Source: JAQVEM01 sp034660395 (lineage in GTDB: Bacteria; Actinomycetota; Humimicrobiia; Humimicrobiales; Humimicrobiaceae). Taken from it: a DNA stretch of 52,567 nucleotides. The position numbers were made by a program, and so were the translations under genes. Every line of letters starts with the position of its first letter. Positions within the stretch are counted from its first letter, which is position 1. The notes under the pieces were generated by a model, which made no database searches, was not told the origin of the DNA, and was given only the letters and a program-made list of their open reading frames with translations. Positions 8,912 through 17,905 of this stretch are shown piece by piece. The stretch lies in contig JAYEJA010000070.1 in assembly GCA_034660395.1 (NCBI GenBank), forward strand, positions 1 to 52,567, in the 5' to 3' direction.

Positions 8912-10672
8912 CTACTCCTCTACCATAGAAGTAAATTCTTTGTCTATATCTTTTCTAATTTTATCAATATTATCTATGTCTTCTTTCTTTACATATTTCA
9001 TTCTTGCTATCTTATCCTTAACCTCCATATTCTCAATATCCTTTATATCGGCACCTATTTTAAAATAATTATTTGCCTGGTTATAAAAGTAAATAATAAC
9101 ACTTATCATCTTATGCTGCTTTTCTATTGATGAATAAGTATCTACTTCATGGAAGGCAATCTGATGTAAAAAATCTTCCCTTATTATTCTTGCAGTAAGA
9201 AGTATCAGCCTGTCAGGTCCGGACAGTGCTTCCAGCCCTACCAGGCGGACAATCTCTTCAAGTTCCGACTCCTTTTCAAGAATTTTCATCGCTTCCGCCC
9301 TGAGTTCAAAATAATCCCTGCTAACATTTTTAGAAACATAATCTCTTATATTATCAATATATAGAGAATATGAACTCAACCACGAAATTGCAGGGAAATG
9401 CCTGCTGTATGCCAGGTTTGCCTCAAGCGACCAGAAAACTTTTACCACTCTTAATGTTGCCTGTACCACAGGGTCGGAAAGGTCTCCTCCCGGAGGAGAT
9501 ACAGCCCCTATAACAGAGAGAGCACCGGACCTTTCACCACTTTCTGAAATACATTTAACCATACCGGCTCTCTCATAAAATGAGGCAAGTTTTGTCCCCA
9601 GGTATGCCGGGTATCCTTCCTCCCCGGGCATTTCTTCCAATCTGCCTGATATCTCCCTTAAGGCCTCTGCCCATCTTGATGTTGAGTCAGCCATAAGAGC
9701 TACGGAATATCCCATATCCCTGAAATATTCTGCTATTGTTACACCTGTATATATTGAAGCTTCCCTTGCTGCAACAGGCATATTGGATGTATTGGCAATC
9801 AATACTGTTCTCTTCATCAGAGAAACTCCTGATTTCGGGTCAATAAGCTCCGGAAATTCCATGAGGACGTCCGTCATCTCGTTACCTCTTTCCCCGCACC
9901 CTATATAGACTATAACTCCGGCTTCAACCCACTTTGACAGCTGGTGCTGGATTACAGTCTTCCCGGAACCAAATGGACCCGGTACACATGCAGTTCCGCC
10001 TTTTGCAATTGGAAATAATGTATCAATGACTCTCTGGCCTGTGAACAGCGGCATATCCGGGCTTATCTTTTTTAAATAAGGCCTTGGCTTTCTGACCGGC
10101 CACTTCTGCATCATGTTAACTTCTAAATCACCATCCTCACCTTTTATAACCGCTATTGTATCCTCAACCCTGGATTCACCTCTATTAACTGATTTAATTT
10201 CCCCTTTTATTCCTTCGGGAACCATAATATAGTGTTTTATTATTTCCGTTTCATTTACATAACCAAGAAAATCTCCATAACTCACCTTATCGCCTTTTTT
10301 CACCAGCGGCTCGAACTTCCATTTTTTCTCCCTGTCAAGCGCCGCTGCCGTTATTCCCCTGGAAATAAAATTACCTGTATTTTTATATATCTCACTTAGC
10401 GGCCTCTGTATCCCGTCATATATTGATTGAATAACACCGGGGCCAAGCTCTACCATTAAAGGACCTCCGCTGGGATACACCGGTTCACCAACACCTATGC
10501 CTTCCGTTTCTTCGTAAACCTGTATTGAAGCAAGATCCTCTCTTATCTCTATTATTTCACCCATAAGCCGCTTATCGGAAACATGAACAATATCATACAT
10601 CCTGGAATCCCGCATATTTTCCGCTACTATCAGCGGGCCTGCCACCTTTACAATTTTTCCCTGCTTACTCAT
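8912..10672 (-). CDS. ntpA: V-type ATPase catalytic subunit A
   Basis: A hydrolyses or makes ATP. The P-loop GPFGSGKT is at residues 232-239, followed by GCGERGNEM and the conserved MADSTSRWAEALREISGRL. The V-type 'bulge' insertion, absent from F-type beta subunits, is at about 115-185. Length is 586 residues. No intein is present. The gene starts directly at the ntpG stop with GGGAGA as ribosome site. The operon has no epsilon- or delta-like F-type genes. Confidence 0.98.
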   Translation of the reverse strand: MSKQGKIVKVAGPLIVAENMRDSRMYDIVHVSDKRLMGEIIEIREDLASIQVYEETEGIGVGEPVYPSGGPLMVELGPGVIQSIYDGIQRPLSEIYKNTGNFISRGITAAALDREKKWKFEPLVKKGDKVSYGDFLGYVNETEIIKHYIMVPEGIKGEIKSVNRGESRVEDTIAVIKGEDGDLEVNMMQKWPVRKPRPYLKKISPDMPLFTGQRVIDTLFPIAKGGTACVPGPFGSGKTVIQHQLSKWVEAGVIVYIGCGERGNEMTDVLMEFPELIDPKSGVSLMKRTVLIANTSNMPVAAREASIYTGVTIAEYFRDMGYSVALMADSTSRWAEALREISGRLEEMPGEEGYPAYLGTKLASFYERAGMVKCISESGERSGALSVIGAVSPPGGDLSDPVVQATLRVVKVFWSLEANLAYSRHFPAISWLSSYSLYIDNIRDYVSKNVSRDYFELRAEAMKILEKESELEEIVRLVGLEALSGPDRLILLTARIIREDFLHQIAFHEVDTYSSIEKQHKMISVIIYFYNQANNYFKIGADIKDIENMEVKDKIARMKYVKKEDIDNIDKIRKDIDKEFTSMVEE

Positions 10673-11020
10673 TTATTTTCTCCCATACTCTTTCCCTGAC
10701 ATTATATCCGCACCAACTGCCTTGACTATTATTCTTTTTAAATTTTTTAATGCGTAATCATTTCTCTCTCCAAGACCGGGTATTACTATTATTGAAGGCT
10801 GGAATTTATCTTCATATTCCTTAATAAGATTGTCAAGCTTAAATGCTATTGTCTCGGTTATAAAAATAATACCGTAGCCGTCTTTTATCAGCTGCCTTAA
10901 CTTTTTTTCTATCTCGCTTACTTCTTCAGCACCAGATTTTAAAGGAAAAACATCAACCCCGGCAGATTTAAATATTAACATAATGTCTTTTTCCCCAAAT
11001 GCAGCTATCCTGACCTTCAT
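10673..11020 (-). CDS. ntpG: V-type ATPase subunit F (NtpG, central stalk)
   Basis: This small protein binds subunit D on the rotor and is thought to regulate rotation. The 115-residue length and the pattern of FGEKDIMLIFKSAGVD near the start, IIFITETIA in the middle and a proline-glycine rich PGLGERND near the end fit the ATP-synt_F family. It lies between ntpC and ntpA, the usual position, with start and stop codons touching those of its neighbours. Confidence 0.92.
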   Translation of the reverse strand: MKVRIAAFGEKDIMLIFKSAGVDVFPLKSGAEEVSEIEKKLRQLIKDGYGIIFITETIAFKLDNLIKEYEDKFQPSIIVIPGLGERNDYALKNLKRIIVKAVGADIMSGKEYGRK

Positions 11021-12058
11021 TTAAAAACCCGCTCTCTCCTTTACTTTTTCAGTATCAACATTATAAAGAACACCGGTAAATATTATATTCAAAGACTTTA
11101 GCTCCATCTTCTTTCTCAGGAAGAATTTAAAAATTTTCTCAACATTTGAAACCGTATACTTTAACGGCTCCAGAATATTCATATAAAAAAGGTCTTCCTC
11201 CCTCTCAAAGTAAAAAAACTTTCTATTGGAATCAAGCGCATCCGCACATCTAGCTACCATGCTTCCGTATCCGGTCCCCTTCATTTTTTTTAGAAAGTCA
11301 TCAAGACCGCTTTTACCAAGCTTCATCATTAAATCAACGGGTAAGTATCCATTATCATGCAGGAAATAACCCGGATCCATCTCTTCTCCGAGATACTTAC
11401 TCCTGTAAATGTTTTTAATATTCAGTATATCAATCAAATGCTTCATATATTCTTTAATTAACCTGCTATCCAGCTCTCCAAAAGATTTAAATACTTCATT
11501 CAGATAAAATTTTTCAATTTTAAATTCAAGTATACGGTAATCTTTCTCTTCTTTACTTTCCATCATTTCAGATGCATACCGGAGTGTCGCAGAAACTGAT
11601 CTGCTCAAACCATTATATTTTCTCTCTTCAGCAGCTCTCTTTAACTTTTCATAAGAATAGAAAAGCGGCATAAAAAGCTCCCTGTGGCCTTCATCCAGAA
11701 TAATTGACTTAAAAACTATTTTTAAATTATGAAGTATTTCTTCAAAAAATAAAATTTCCCTGACATGCCGGTGAGAAGACTTGAGTCTCCCGGATAAATA
11801 TTCAGCAAATCCTGAATATTCACCAGCTATCACGCCAGCAAAACTTCTGGATTCTTCCAGTTCACTTAAATACCCGGAATAAACTGTATCCCCAAGATTT
11901 TTTATAAATTCCTTTAGATTTTTTGATTTTGAAATCCTATCAATTTTACTTTTATCCAGAAACTCCAGCTCCCTCGCTTTTAGCTCTGCACATGTAAAAA
12001 GATAGAAATTATCATCCCTGATATCATCATCTCTAATATTATAATTTATTTGCTCCAA
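11021..12058 (-). CDS. ntpC: V-type ATPase subunit C (d-type, rotor-ring cap)
   Basis: Subunit C/d joins the central stalk to the c-ring. The 345-residue all-helical protein, rich in charged residues, fits the V-ATPase C/AC39 family in length and operon position. The start is TTG (12058); no nearby ATG gives a full-length N-terminus, and GGGGAG lies about 10 bases upstream. It follows ntpE by 3 bases. Sequence similarity in this family is low, so position carries part of the weight. Confidence 0.9.
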   Translation of the reverse strand: MEQINYNIRDDDIRDDNFYLFTCAELKARELEFLDKSKIDRISKSKNLKEFIKNLGDTVYSGYLSELEESRSFAGVIAGEYSGFAEYLSGRLKSSHRHVREILFFEEILHNLKIVFKSIILDEGHRELFMPLFYSYEKLKRAAEERKYNGLSRSVSATLRYASEMMESKEEKDYRILEFKIEKFYLNEVFKSFGELDSRLIKEYMKHLIDILNIKNIYRSKYLGEEMDPGYFLHDNGYLPVDLMMKLGKSGLDDFLKKMKGTGYGSMVARCADALDSNRKFFYFEREEDLFYMNILEPLKYTVSNVEKIFKFFLRKKMELKSLNIIFTGVLYNVDTEKVKERAGF

Positions 12059-12061
12059 CTG

Positions 12062-12640
12062 TTACTTCTCCCCGCTTCTTTCAAATAATTCCGATGCTAT
12101 CTCCATCCTGATATCATCTATCTCCGAATCTATTAAAATGCCCGGAGATATTCTGTACCCGGCCCTACCTTTAATTACCTTTATGCCTTTTTTAAAATCA
12201 GGTTTTTCATCAGACTTTTTCAGACCTGCAACAGACTCAACCATCTTACTGTCAATCTTTTTCTCTTCACTCCCAATCACATAATAACCGCTGTCTATAT
12301 TTAAAGATTCCAGATTCTTCTTAAGGAATTTTCTGTAATCTTCTCTATCCATATTTGAAAGTCTTTCCTTTGCCTCCTGTATAACACCATCAACCAGGCC
12401 GATTTTATACAGGAGTGTTTTCAAGTTTAGCCCTGATCTAATTCGTGATAATTCGATACCAAGTTTTTCCTTATATCTGTTCCATGCATCAAGTTTCCCT
12501 TTGCGGTGTATCTCTTCGGCTTCTTTTTTTGAATCCTCTATTATTTCCGAAGCCATCTTTTCTGCCTTATCCAGCTCACGCCTTTTTTCCTTTTCCGCTT
12601 CATCAATTACTTTTTTTGAAACTCTGTCCATTTCTGCCAT
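12062..12640 (-). CDS. ntpE: V-type ATPase subunit E (peripheral stalk)
   Basis: E pairs with the H/G subunit to form the stator that holds the head still. The N-terminal half (about 1-65) is a charged coiled coil rich in Glu and Lys, and the C-terminal half (about 75-190) is the globular head-binding part, ending near GGILIDS-like ISPGILIDSEID. Length 192 is typical. It has a GGGAGAA ribosome site in the short gap after ntpK. Confidence 0.9.
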   Translation of the reverse strand: MAEMDRVSKKVIDEAEKEKRRELDKAEKMASEIIEDSKKEAEEIHRKGKLDAWNRYKEKLGIELSRIRSGLNLKTLLYKIGLVDGVIQEAKERLSNMDREDYRKFLKKNLESLNIDSGYYVIGSEEKKIDSKMVESVAGLKKSDEKPDFKKGIKVIKGRAGYRISPGILIDSEIDDIRMEIASELFERSGEK

Positions 12641-12653
12641 TTAAGTTCTCCCG

Positions 12654-13118
12654 TTAAAACTCTATTAAATTATTGAGGAAGAAAGTTATAAGAAGCCCCA
12701 GTACAGCATAAGTTTCAACCATGGCTGCAAAAATAACCGCCTTCATACCTTCCTCCGGTTTCTTGGCTACCAGACTTACACCGGCAGCACATACCTTACC
12801 CTGATGTATTCCTGAGAGCAACCCTGTAAATGCAATTGGCAGAGCAGCTAAAAATAATTGAAAACCCTGGGATAAGGTCTCAACATTTGGAATATTAGCC
12901 ATAAGTAAAAAAGTGGTAACAAATCCATAGAATCCCTGGGTACCCGGAAGCACCACCAGCAGGAATAATCTTCCAAACTTGGACGGGTCTTCCGAAAGAA
13001 CTCCCGCTGCCGCTCTTGCAGGATAACTTATTCCCATAATTGAGCCAATCCCGGCCAGAATAACTGGCAGGCCTGCCCCAAACATTGACATCATTAAACC
13101 AATCGATAAATCTGACAT
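12654..13118 (-). CDS. ntpK: V-type ATPase subunit K (c-ring proteolipid), Na+-type
   Basis: This is a 154-residue double-hairpin proteolipid with four membrane helices (about 10-32, 50-75, 85-108, 125-150). The ion-binding Glu is Glu135 in helix 4 (MVETYAVLG). Leu57, Thr60 and Gln61 (LPGTQGFYGF) and Gln106 (GIHQGK) match the Na+ ligands of Enterococcus hirae NtpK (Leu61, Thr64, Gln65, Gln110, Glu139) with a constant offset of four. A strong AGGAGGAG ribosome site fits the high copy number of this subunit; it overlaps the 14-base gap after ntpI. Only one ion site per four helices is expected, since helix 2 has Gln where a second Glu could be. Confidence 0.96.
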   Translation of the reverse strand: MSDLSIGLMMSMFGAGLPVILAGIGSIMGISYPARAAAGVLSEDPSKFGRLFLLVVLPGTQGFYGFVTTFLLMANIPNVETLSQGFQLFLAALPIAFTGLLSGIHQGKVCAAGVSLVAKKPEEGMKAVIFAAMVETYAVLGLLITFFLNNLIEF

Positions 13119-13132
13119 TTCTCCTCCTAAAA

Positions 13133-15136
13133 CTAATCAATTATTGTTATATATCTATGCTCGTCTTTTAAACTTCTAAAAGGCCTTCCCCCACCCATAA
13201 AAAATTTGGGGAAAAACTCAACATACTGCAACCTCAATGTATGGACAAATCCACTTAAAACACTTATTCCTATATTAAAAATATGACCGAATACAAGCAC
13301 CACGATTAATATCAATATCCCCGCAACCGGAACCGAAACAAATTGAAATGCTATTCTATTAATAGCCACACCAATTCCGGCAGTTACCAGGCCAAGCGCC
13401 ATTAATCTTACATAAGACAGAAAGTCTCCCAGAAAAGATGTCAGGCCTCTTACCACGGTAAGATTTAAAAATCCCATAAATATCCTGAAGCCCCAGCTTT
13501 TAATATCCCGCGCCGCAAAAAATATAATTATTATGGCACCAATAATAATGGGCCATATAAGGAATTTAATAATACCGGCAGAGAATAGCGGTTGGGAAAC
13601 AAGCTTCATATCCACCGCAATCTGTGTGGATAATAAAATCAATACCAGTGGTAAAATAATAATTATCCAGGGGAGCCCGTCCAGAAACGCGCCCTCCCAG
13701 TCCCTTCTTCTAATGTTGTCAAAAAATTTTATAAAAAGTCCGAAAACAACCTGGATAACCCCTACGGCCAGGGCAAGCCTGAAGAAGTTCATTGAAGACT
13801 CATTGGATTTAACCGGGTCTCCGAGGATTGCAAATCTTGAGAAAAAATCTCCCGCTCCAAGGTACTCCGGCAGGTCGCCAAACCATCCGTTAAAAATAGC
13901 CCCTGCAAAAATGGCGAAAACTGCTCCCGTAAAAATCAACATAAGAAATTTTCTTGCGCTTTTCATTTTAAAAGCAAAAACCAGGGTAAGTATCGCCAGT
14001 ATTATCCCGTAACCTGCGTCTGTCAGGCAGAGCCCGAGAAATAAAGCAAAAAACAATGAAACAAATGGAGTCGGGTCAATCTCAAAATAGCGGGGAACTC
14101 CGTAAAGGTTTACTATTATCTCAAATGGCCTGAATATTGACCTGTTTTCAAGAATAACAGGAATATTCTCATCCTCTTCCGGCTGTACTTCTACCGCCCT
14201 TACAGATTGAAAACTATCGATAATTGAAATGATTTTTTCCCTTTCTGACTCTTTTACCCATGCAGTGTGAAATGAAACAGATGCGGTAGAGAAACCTGAC
14301 TCTACAGCTTCGTCAATCTCCAGGTTGTTCTCAATATAATCAAGGTAGACAGTAAACGGTTTTTCGTACTCCAGGGATATCTCATTGAGCTCTGATTTTA
14401 ACTTTTTTATTCTCTTTTTATAAAATTTAATGCATTTCTTAACCCTGTCCAGGTTCTGCCTTACCGTTCCCTTATAACCCGCTATCCCTGCTTCTTCAAA
14501 CTCAATACTTCTTATATACTCTTCTGCATCGCTCCTGAAATGGTTATGATAGGCAAGAATTACACAGGCACTGCCTTTATTCTCTGATATCTTTTCACAT
14601 ATAATGTTTTTTTCTTTTAAATTCTCCAAGATTTCTTTAAATCCGGTTCTTCCGTAATGGATAACTCCCAGTTTTATAGTATATTTATCGGTTTCTTTTA
14701 TATCTTCAATTTTACCCCTGTAGCATAACCATGGTTCAAGCTGGCTAATCTTTGGCTTATCACCTGCAATCTTCTCCCTGAGTTCCTCTATCTCGTCTTC
14801 AGTTTCCAGGACACTCTCTACTATCCCATCGAAATTCATGTCTTTTAAGACTTCCTCGTACTCGCTTCTTTTGACTGCCAGCTTCCCTGCACGCGATAAA
14901 GCTTTCTTTACCTTTTTTTCTTCTTCTTCCCTGTTGGAAGAAAGAATATCCAGAGCCCTCCTGACTTTTATATTGTGCTCACGGTTTATCCCGGAATCGT
15001 CTATCTCCAGACCAATCTCACCCTTATAGGGGTTAATCTCAACAGGAGCAGGGATTTTTCTTAATTTTTTAAGAACTGCTTCTGTATCAGATTTATGTGA
15101 AATAATAAAAAGTTTACTTACTTTTGCAACTGACAT
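13133..15136 (-). CDS. ntpI: V-type ATPase subunit I (a-type stator, ion channel)
   Basis: Subunit I provides the half-channels through which the ion reaches the c-ring. The cytoplasmic N-terminal half (about 1-350) contains coiled coils. The C-terminal half has about seven or eight membrane helices beginning near DPTPFVSLFFALFLGLCL. The conserved region around RLMALGLVTAGIGVAINRI carries the essential Arg of helix 7 (YVRLMALG). Length 667 is normal. It starts inside the ntpF stop (TAATG overlap), which implies translational coupling. Confidence 0.96.
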   Translation of the reverse strand: MSVAKVSKLFIISHKSDTEAVLKKLRKIPAPVEINPYKGEIGLEIDDSGINREHNIKVRRALDILSSNREEEEKKVKKALSRAGKLAVKRSEYEEVLKDMNFDGIVESVLETEDEIEELREKIAGDKPKISQLEPWLCYRGKIEDIKETDKYTIKLGVIHYGRTGFKEILENLKEKNIICEKISENKGSACVILAYHNHFRSDAEEYIRSIEFEEAGIAGYKGTVRQNLDRVKKCIKFYKKRIKKLKSELNEISLEYEKPFTVYLDYIENNLEIDEAVESGFSTASVSFHTAWVKESEREKIISIIDSFQSVRAVEVQPEEDENIPVILENRSIFRPFEIIVNLYGVPRYFEIDPTPFVSLFFALFLGLCLTDAGYGIILAILTLVFAFKMKSARKFLMLIFTGAVFAIFAGAIFNGWFGDLPEYLGAGDFFSRFAILGDPVKSNESSMNFFRLALAVGVIQVVFGLFIKFFDNIRRRDWEGAFLDGLPWIIIILPLVLILLSTQIAVDMKLVSQPLFSAGIIKFLIWPIIIGAIIIIFFAARDIKSWGFRIFMGFLNLTVVRGLTSFLGDFLSYVRLMALGLVTAGIGVAINRIAFQFVSVPVAGILILIVVLVFGHIFNIGISVLSGFVHTLRLQYVEFFPKFFMGGGRPFRSLKDEHRYITIID

Positions 15137-15447
15137 TAACTTAAAATCCTCCGGATAATCTTCCCAATAGCTTTTTCCCGTTTAGCTTTAAAATTATCTT
15201 CTATTTTCTTTTTCTTCCCTGCGTTATCTTTCTCCATCTGTTTTGCCTTACCGGCTGCCTCATCTTTTGCCTTTTTCTCTGCCCCCGAAAACATTGACTC
15301 CGCTTCTTCTTCAGCTTTTTCCACTATTCTGTCAGATTCCCTGTAAGCATCTTCTACAATCTTTTTGTGCTGCTTTTTTGAGGAGGCCTCTATTTCTTTT
15401 GCCTTCTCTTCAGCTTCTTTAATTTTACTGACAATATCTTTAATCAT
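15136..15447 (-). CDS. ntpF: V-type ATPase subunit H/G (NtpF, peripheral stalk)
   Basis: This 103-residue protein is almost pure charged coiled coil rich in Ala, Glu and Lys, as expected for the partner of subunit E in the peripheral stalk. It is the first gene of the operon, as ntpF is in Enterococcus hirae. Whole-gene order here, F-I-K-E-C-G-A-B-D, is the same as in that organism, without the ntpH and ntpJ tail. No clear Shine-Dalgarno is seen before its ATG. Confidence 0.88.
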   Translation of the reverse strand: MIKDIVSKIKEAEEKAKEIEASSKKQHKKIVEDAYRESDRIVEKAEEEAESMFSGAEKKAKDEAAGKAKQMEKDNAGKKKKIEDNFKAKREKAIGKIIRRILS

Positions 15448-15509
15448 TTTTTAAAATAAAAAAATTCTTTACTCTAATAATATTTTACATTCAACAGGAT
15501 CAACACTTC

Positions 15510-15515
15510 ATTATA
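15510..15515 (-). promoter_or_regulatory. possible -10 box of the V-ATPase operon
   Basis: A perfect TATAAT on the minus strand lies in the 87-base gap between sppA and ntpF. No convincing -35 box is visible at the right spacing, so the V-ATPase operon may instead be read through from sppA. Confidence 0.3.
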
Positions 15516-15534
15516 CTACTTTAGCAAATTACAC

Positions 15535-16431
15535 TTAAAATATTTTTTCCAGGGCAGAATCAATCAAATAACCAAAAACCAGATCTGTCAGGGAATAGCC
15601 TGGCTCCTGCCCTATTACTCTTGGTTGTCCTTCTATCCCGCCAAGCTCGGCAGCCGCATTTATTGCATCTTTATAATTCCCTATCTCATCGATAAGACCA
15701 AGCTCAATAGCTTCCGTTCCAAGAAAAACCCATCCCGTAGCAAGCTCCTCTACTTCCTCTATTTCCATATTCCTCGCTCCGGCAACACCTGAAACAAACT
15801 GGTTATAGATTTCCTCAAGTTGTTCTTCAAATAATTCTATTTCTTCACTTGTAAGCGGCCTGTCGGGGCTGCCTACATCTTTATATTCACCCTGTTTTAT
15901 AGTTGTATATTTTAATCCTAATTTATCATGCAGGTCCTCATAATTCGGAATTTGCATTATTACTCCGATGCTGCCTACCGAAGAAGTACGGTTCGCAATT
16001 ATTTTATCTGCCGCACTTGATACGTAATATGCTCCGGAAGCACAGGTTTCGCTGACCGACACCACAACAGGTTTTTCTATCTTGCCTATTTCTTCAAATA
16101 TTTCCTGGGAAGCTGCAGCACTCCCTCCCGGACTATTTACCCTTATAAGTATCGCTTTTACATCAGGATTTGCTACGGCTTCATCAATCTGACTCATTAT
16201 GCTTTCCGGAGTAACCGTTCCTCCGCTCAGCAGATTTGAATAGTTTTCTGCAGAAATTATGCCTTCAAGCCGGATTTCATAAATTGATTCACCGCCGCCG
16301 TAATAATAGGAACCTTCACTCAGCTGCCTACCGAGCAGCCCCATCGTAAAGCACCCTCCAGAGAACACAGCCAGAACAAAGATGCAGAGAAAAGTAATCC
16401 CTACTATTTTACCTGCGCTCCATCCTGACAT
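15535..16431 (-). CDS. sppA: signal peptide peptidase SppA (short, 36K type)
   Basis: SppA degrades leftover signal peptides in the membrane. One membrane anchor lies at about 8-32. The protease domain has the nucleophile Ser132 (CASGAYYVSSAAD) and general base Lys184 (GEYKD). The 52-residue spacing is the same as that of Ser147 and Lys199 in Bacillus subtilis SppA. The oxyanion stretch is NSPGGSAAA (99-107). Length 298 fits the single-domain form. It lies between apgM and the V-ATPase operon on the same strand. Confidence 0.95.
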   Translation of the reverse strand: MSGWSAGKIVGITFLCIFVLAVFSGGCFTMGLLGRQLSEGSYYYGGGESIYEIRLEGIISAENYSNLLSGGTVTPESIMSQIDEAVANPDVKAILIRVNSPGGSAAASQEIFEEIGKIEKPVVVSVSETCASGAYYVSSAADKIIANRTSSVGSIGVIMQIPNYEDLHDKLGLKYTTIKQGEYKDVGSPDRPLTSEEIELFEEQLEEIYNQFVSGVAGARNMEIEEVEELATGWVFLGTEAIELGLIDEIGNYKDAINAAAELGGIEGQPRVIGQEPGYSLTDLVFGYLIDSALEKIF

Positions 16432-16597
16432 ATTAAAATTCTCCTTTCCCTTTCTGGCCTGTTAATCATTACTTTATACAGGCATCGACCGTTTTTCTAA
16501 ACCAGAATTTTTAAAATCACTTTATCTGGATAAAAATTTCAATGCCCCAATCCACTTAGCAATAATATAATAATTACGTGATAGCATCAAATAATTT

Positions 16598-17818
16598 TCA
16601 CGGCTTTGGCTTATTGAAGAAATAATCTGCTAACCCGCATCCTTCATCAAAATAAATGCCGGTTTTTTTAGCGGAAAATTCATTAAAACCTTCCAGGCTG
16701 TTATCCGCTTCTACTGTATTATCATAAATCAGGAAGGGCACCGGTTCAGCGGTGTGGGTTCTTTTTGACAGGGGCGTATAATGGTCCGGGAGTATCATCA
16801 TGCGGTAATCCAGGTTCCCTTTATCCAGGGCCTCTTTTACGGGTCCTACAATCTGCCTGTCAATTATCTCAATCGCCTTTACCTTATCTTTGATGCTGCC
16901 CTGATGGCTGCATTCATCAGTTGCCTCCAGATGGAGATAAACGAAATCCTTGTCCCCTTTAAGCTCTCTTATGGCAGCACTGGCCTTACCCTTAAAATTA
17001 GTATTAATTGTACCTGTCGCACCCTTTACTTTAACCGGACTGAGCCCGGCAAGAATACCTATCCCGTTTATAAGGTCCACTGCCGATATTATTGAACCTT
17101 TTAATTTATATTTTTCGTAAAAACTGTCAAGTGAAGGTTTCCTGCCTTCCCCCCATATCCATATTGAATTTGCAGGATTAAGGCCCTTCTTTATCCGCTG
17201 CCTGTTTACATCATTTTCCTTCAAGATACCGGTGCTTTTCTTCATCATGTCAAGAAGAGTACCGCTTCCGGGGCCTTCCGGCAGGAAGTTTAAAACCTTT
17301 TTCTCCAGTATATCATGGGGAGGAGTAAGTATATTCCCCCCGGTTCCGTCTTTCCATAAAATTATGTTCCTGTAGCTCACACCGGCAAAAAAATGTATTT
17401 TTTCGGTTTCAAGGTTTTTAGCGACATCCTTTATTATTCTTCCTGCTTCATCCGTTGGAATTTCCCCCGCACTATAGTCAATCATAACCCTGTCGGCATA
17501 TTTTTCTTCATCAGATAATGTGACAAGATTACATCTGAACGAAACATCGTTTTCGGAAAGATCAATGCCGAGATTAACTGCTTCAATGGAAGATCTGCCT
17601 GTATAATATTTGCCGGGGTCATATCCCATTACGGATAGATTGGCAACATCGCTTCCGGGAGCCATGCCGTCCGGTACTGTTTTTACAAGCCCCATTTCGC
17701 TTTTTGCTGCAATTTTTTTAATTGAAGGCGCTTTTGCATACTCAAGAGGTGTCTTTCCGCCCAGCTCATCAATCCTGTAGTCTGCTACGCCATCCATCAG
17801 TATTATTATATATTTCAT
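16598..17818 (-). CDS. apgM: ApgM-family phosphoglycerate mutase-like protein, probable homoserine kinase analog
   Basis: The protein belongs to the cofactor-independent, archaeal-type phosphoglycerate mutase family of the alkaline phosphatase superfamily. Metal and nucleophile residues are visible: Asp9 (LMDGVAD), Ser56 (PGSDVANLSVMGYDPG), the LPDHYTP segment and RTHTAEPVPF near the end. Length (406) is normal. It is the last gene of argS-lysA-hom-thrC-apgM, exactly where Actinomycetota carry thrB, and no canonical GHMP homoserine kinase is in the window. Members of this family beside threonine genes have been predicted to be homoserine kinase analogs; that role is inferred here from context. 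True 2,3-phosphoglycerate mutase activity remains possible. Confidence 0.85.
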   Translation of the reverse strand: MKYIIILMDGVADYRIDELGGKTPLEYAKAPSIKKIAAKSEMGLVKTVPDGMAPGSDVANLSVMGYDPGKYYTGRSSIEAVNLGIDLSENDVSFRCNLVTLSDEEKYADRVMIDYSAGEIPTDEAGRIIKDVAKNLETEKIHFFAGVSYRNIILWKDGTGGNILTPPHDILEKKVLNFLPEGPGSGTLLDMMKKSTGILKENDVNRQRIKKGLNPANSIWIWGEGRKPSLDSFYEKYKLKGSIISAVDLINGIGILAGLSPVKVKGATGTINTNFKGKASAAIRELKGDKDFVYLHLEATDECSHQGSIKDKVKAIEIIDRQIVGPVKEALDKGNLDYRMMILPDHYTPLSKRTHTAEPVPFLIYDNTVEADNSLEGFNEFSAKKTGIYFDEGCGLADYFFNKPKP

Positions 17819-17905
17819 AAGTGCTCGTTCCTGTTTTTATCTAATTTTTCTCATTTTCCAGTATTTTAATTTACGGCAAACAAGATAACATTTTTGCCCC
17901 GGATT

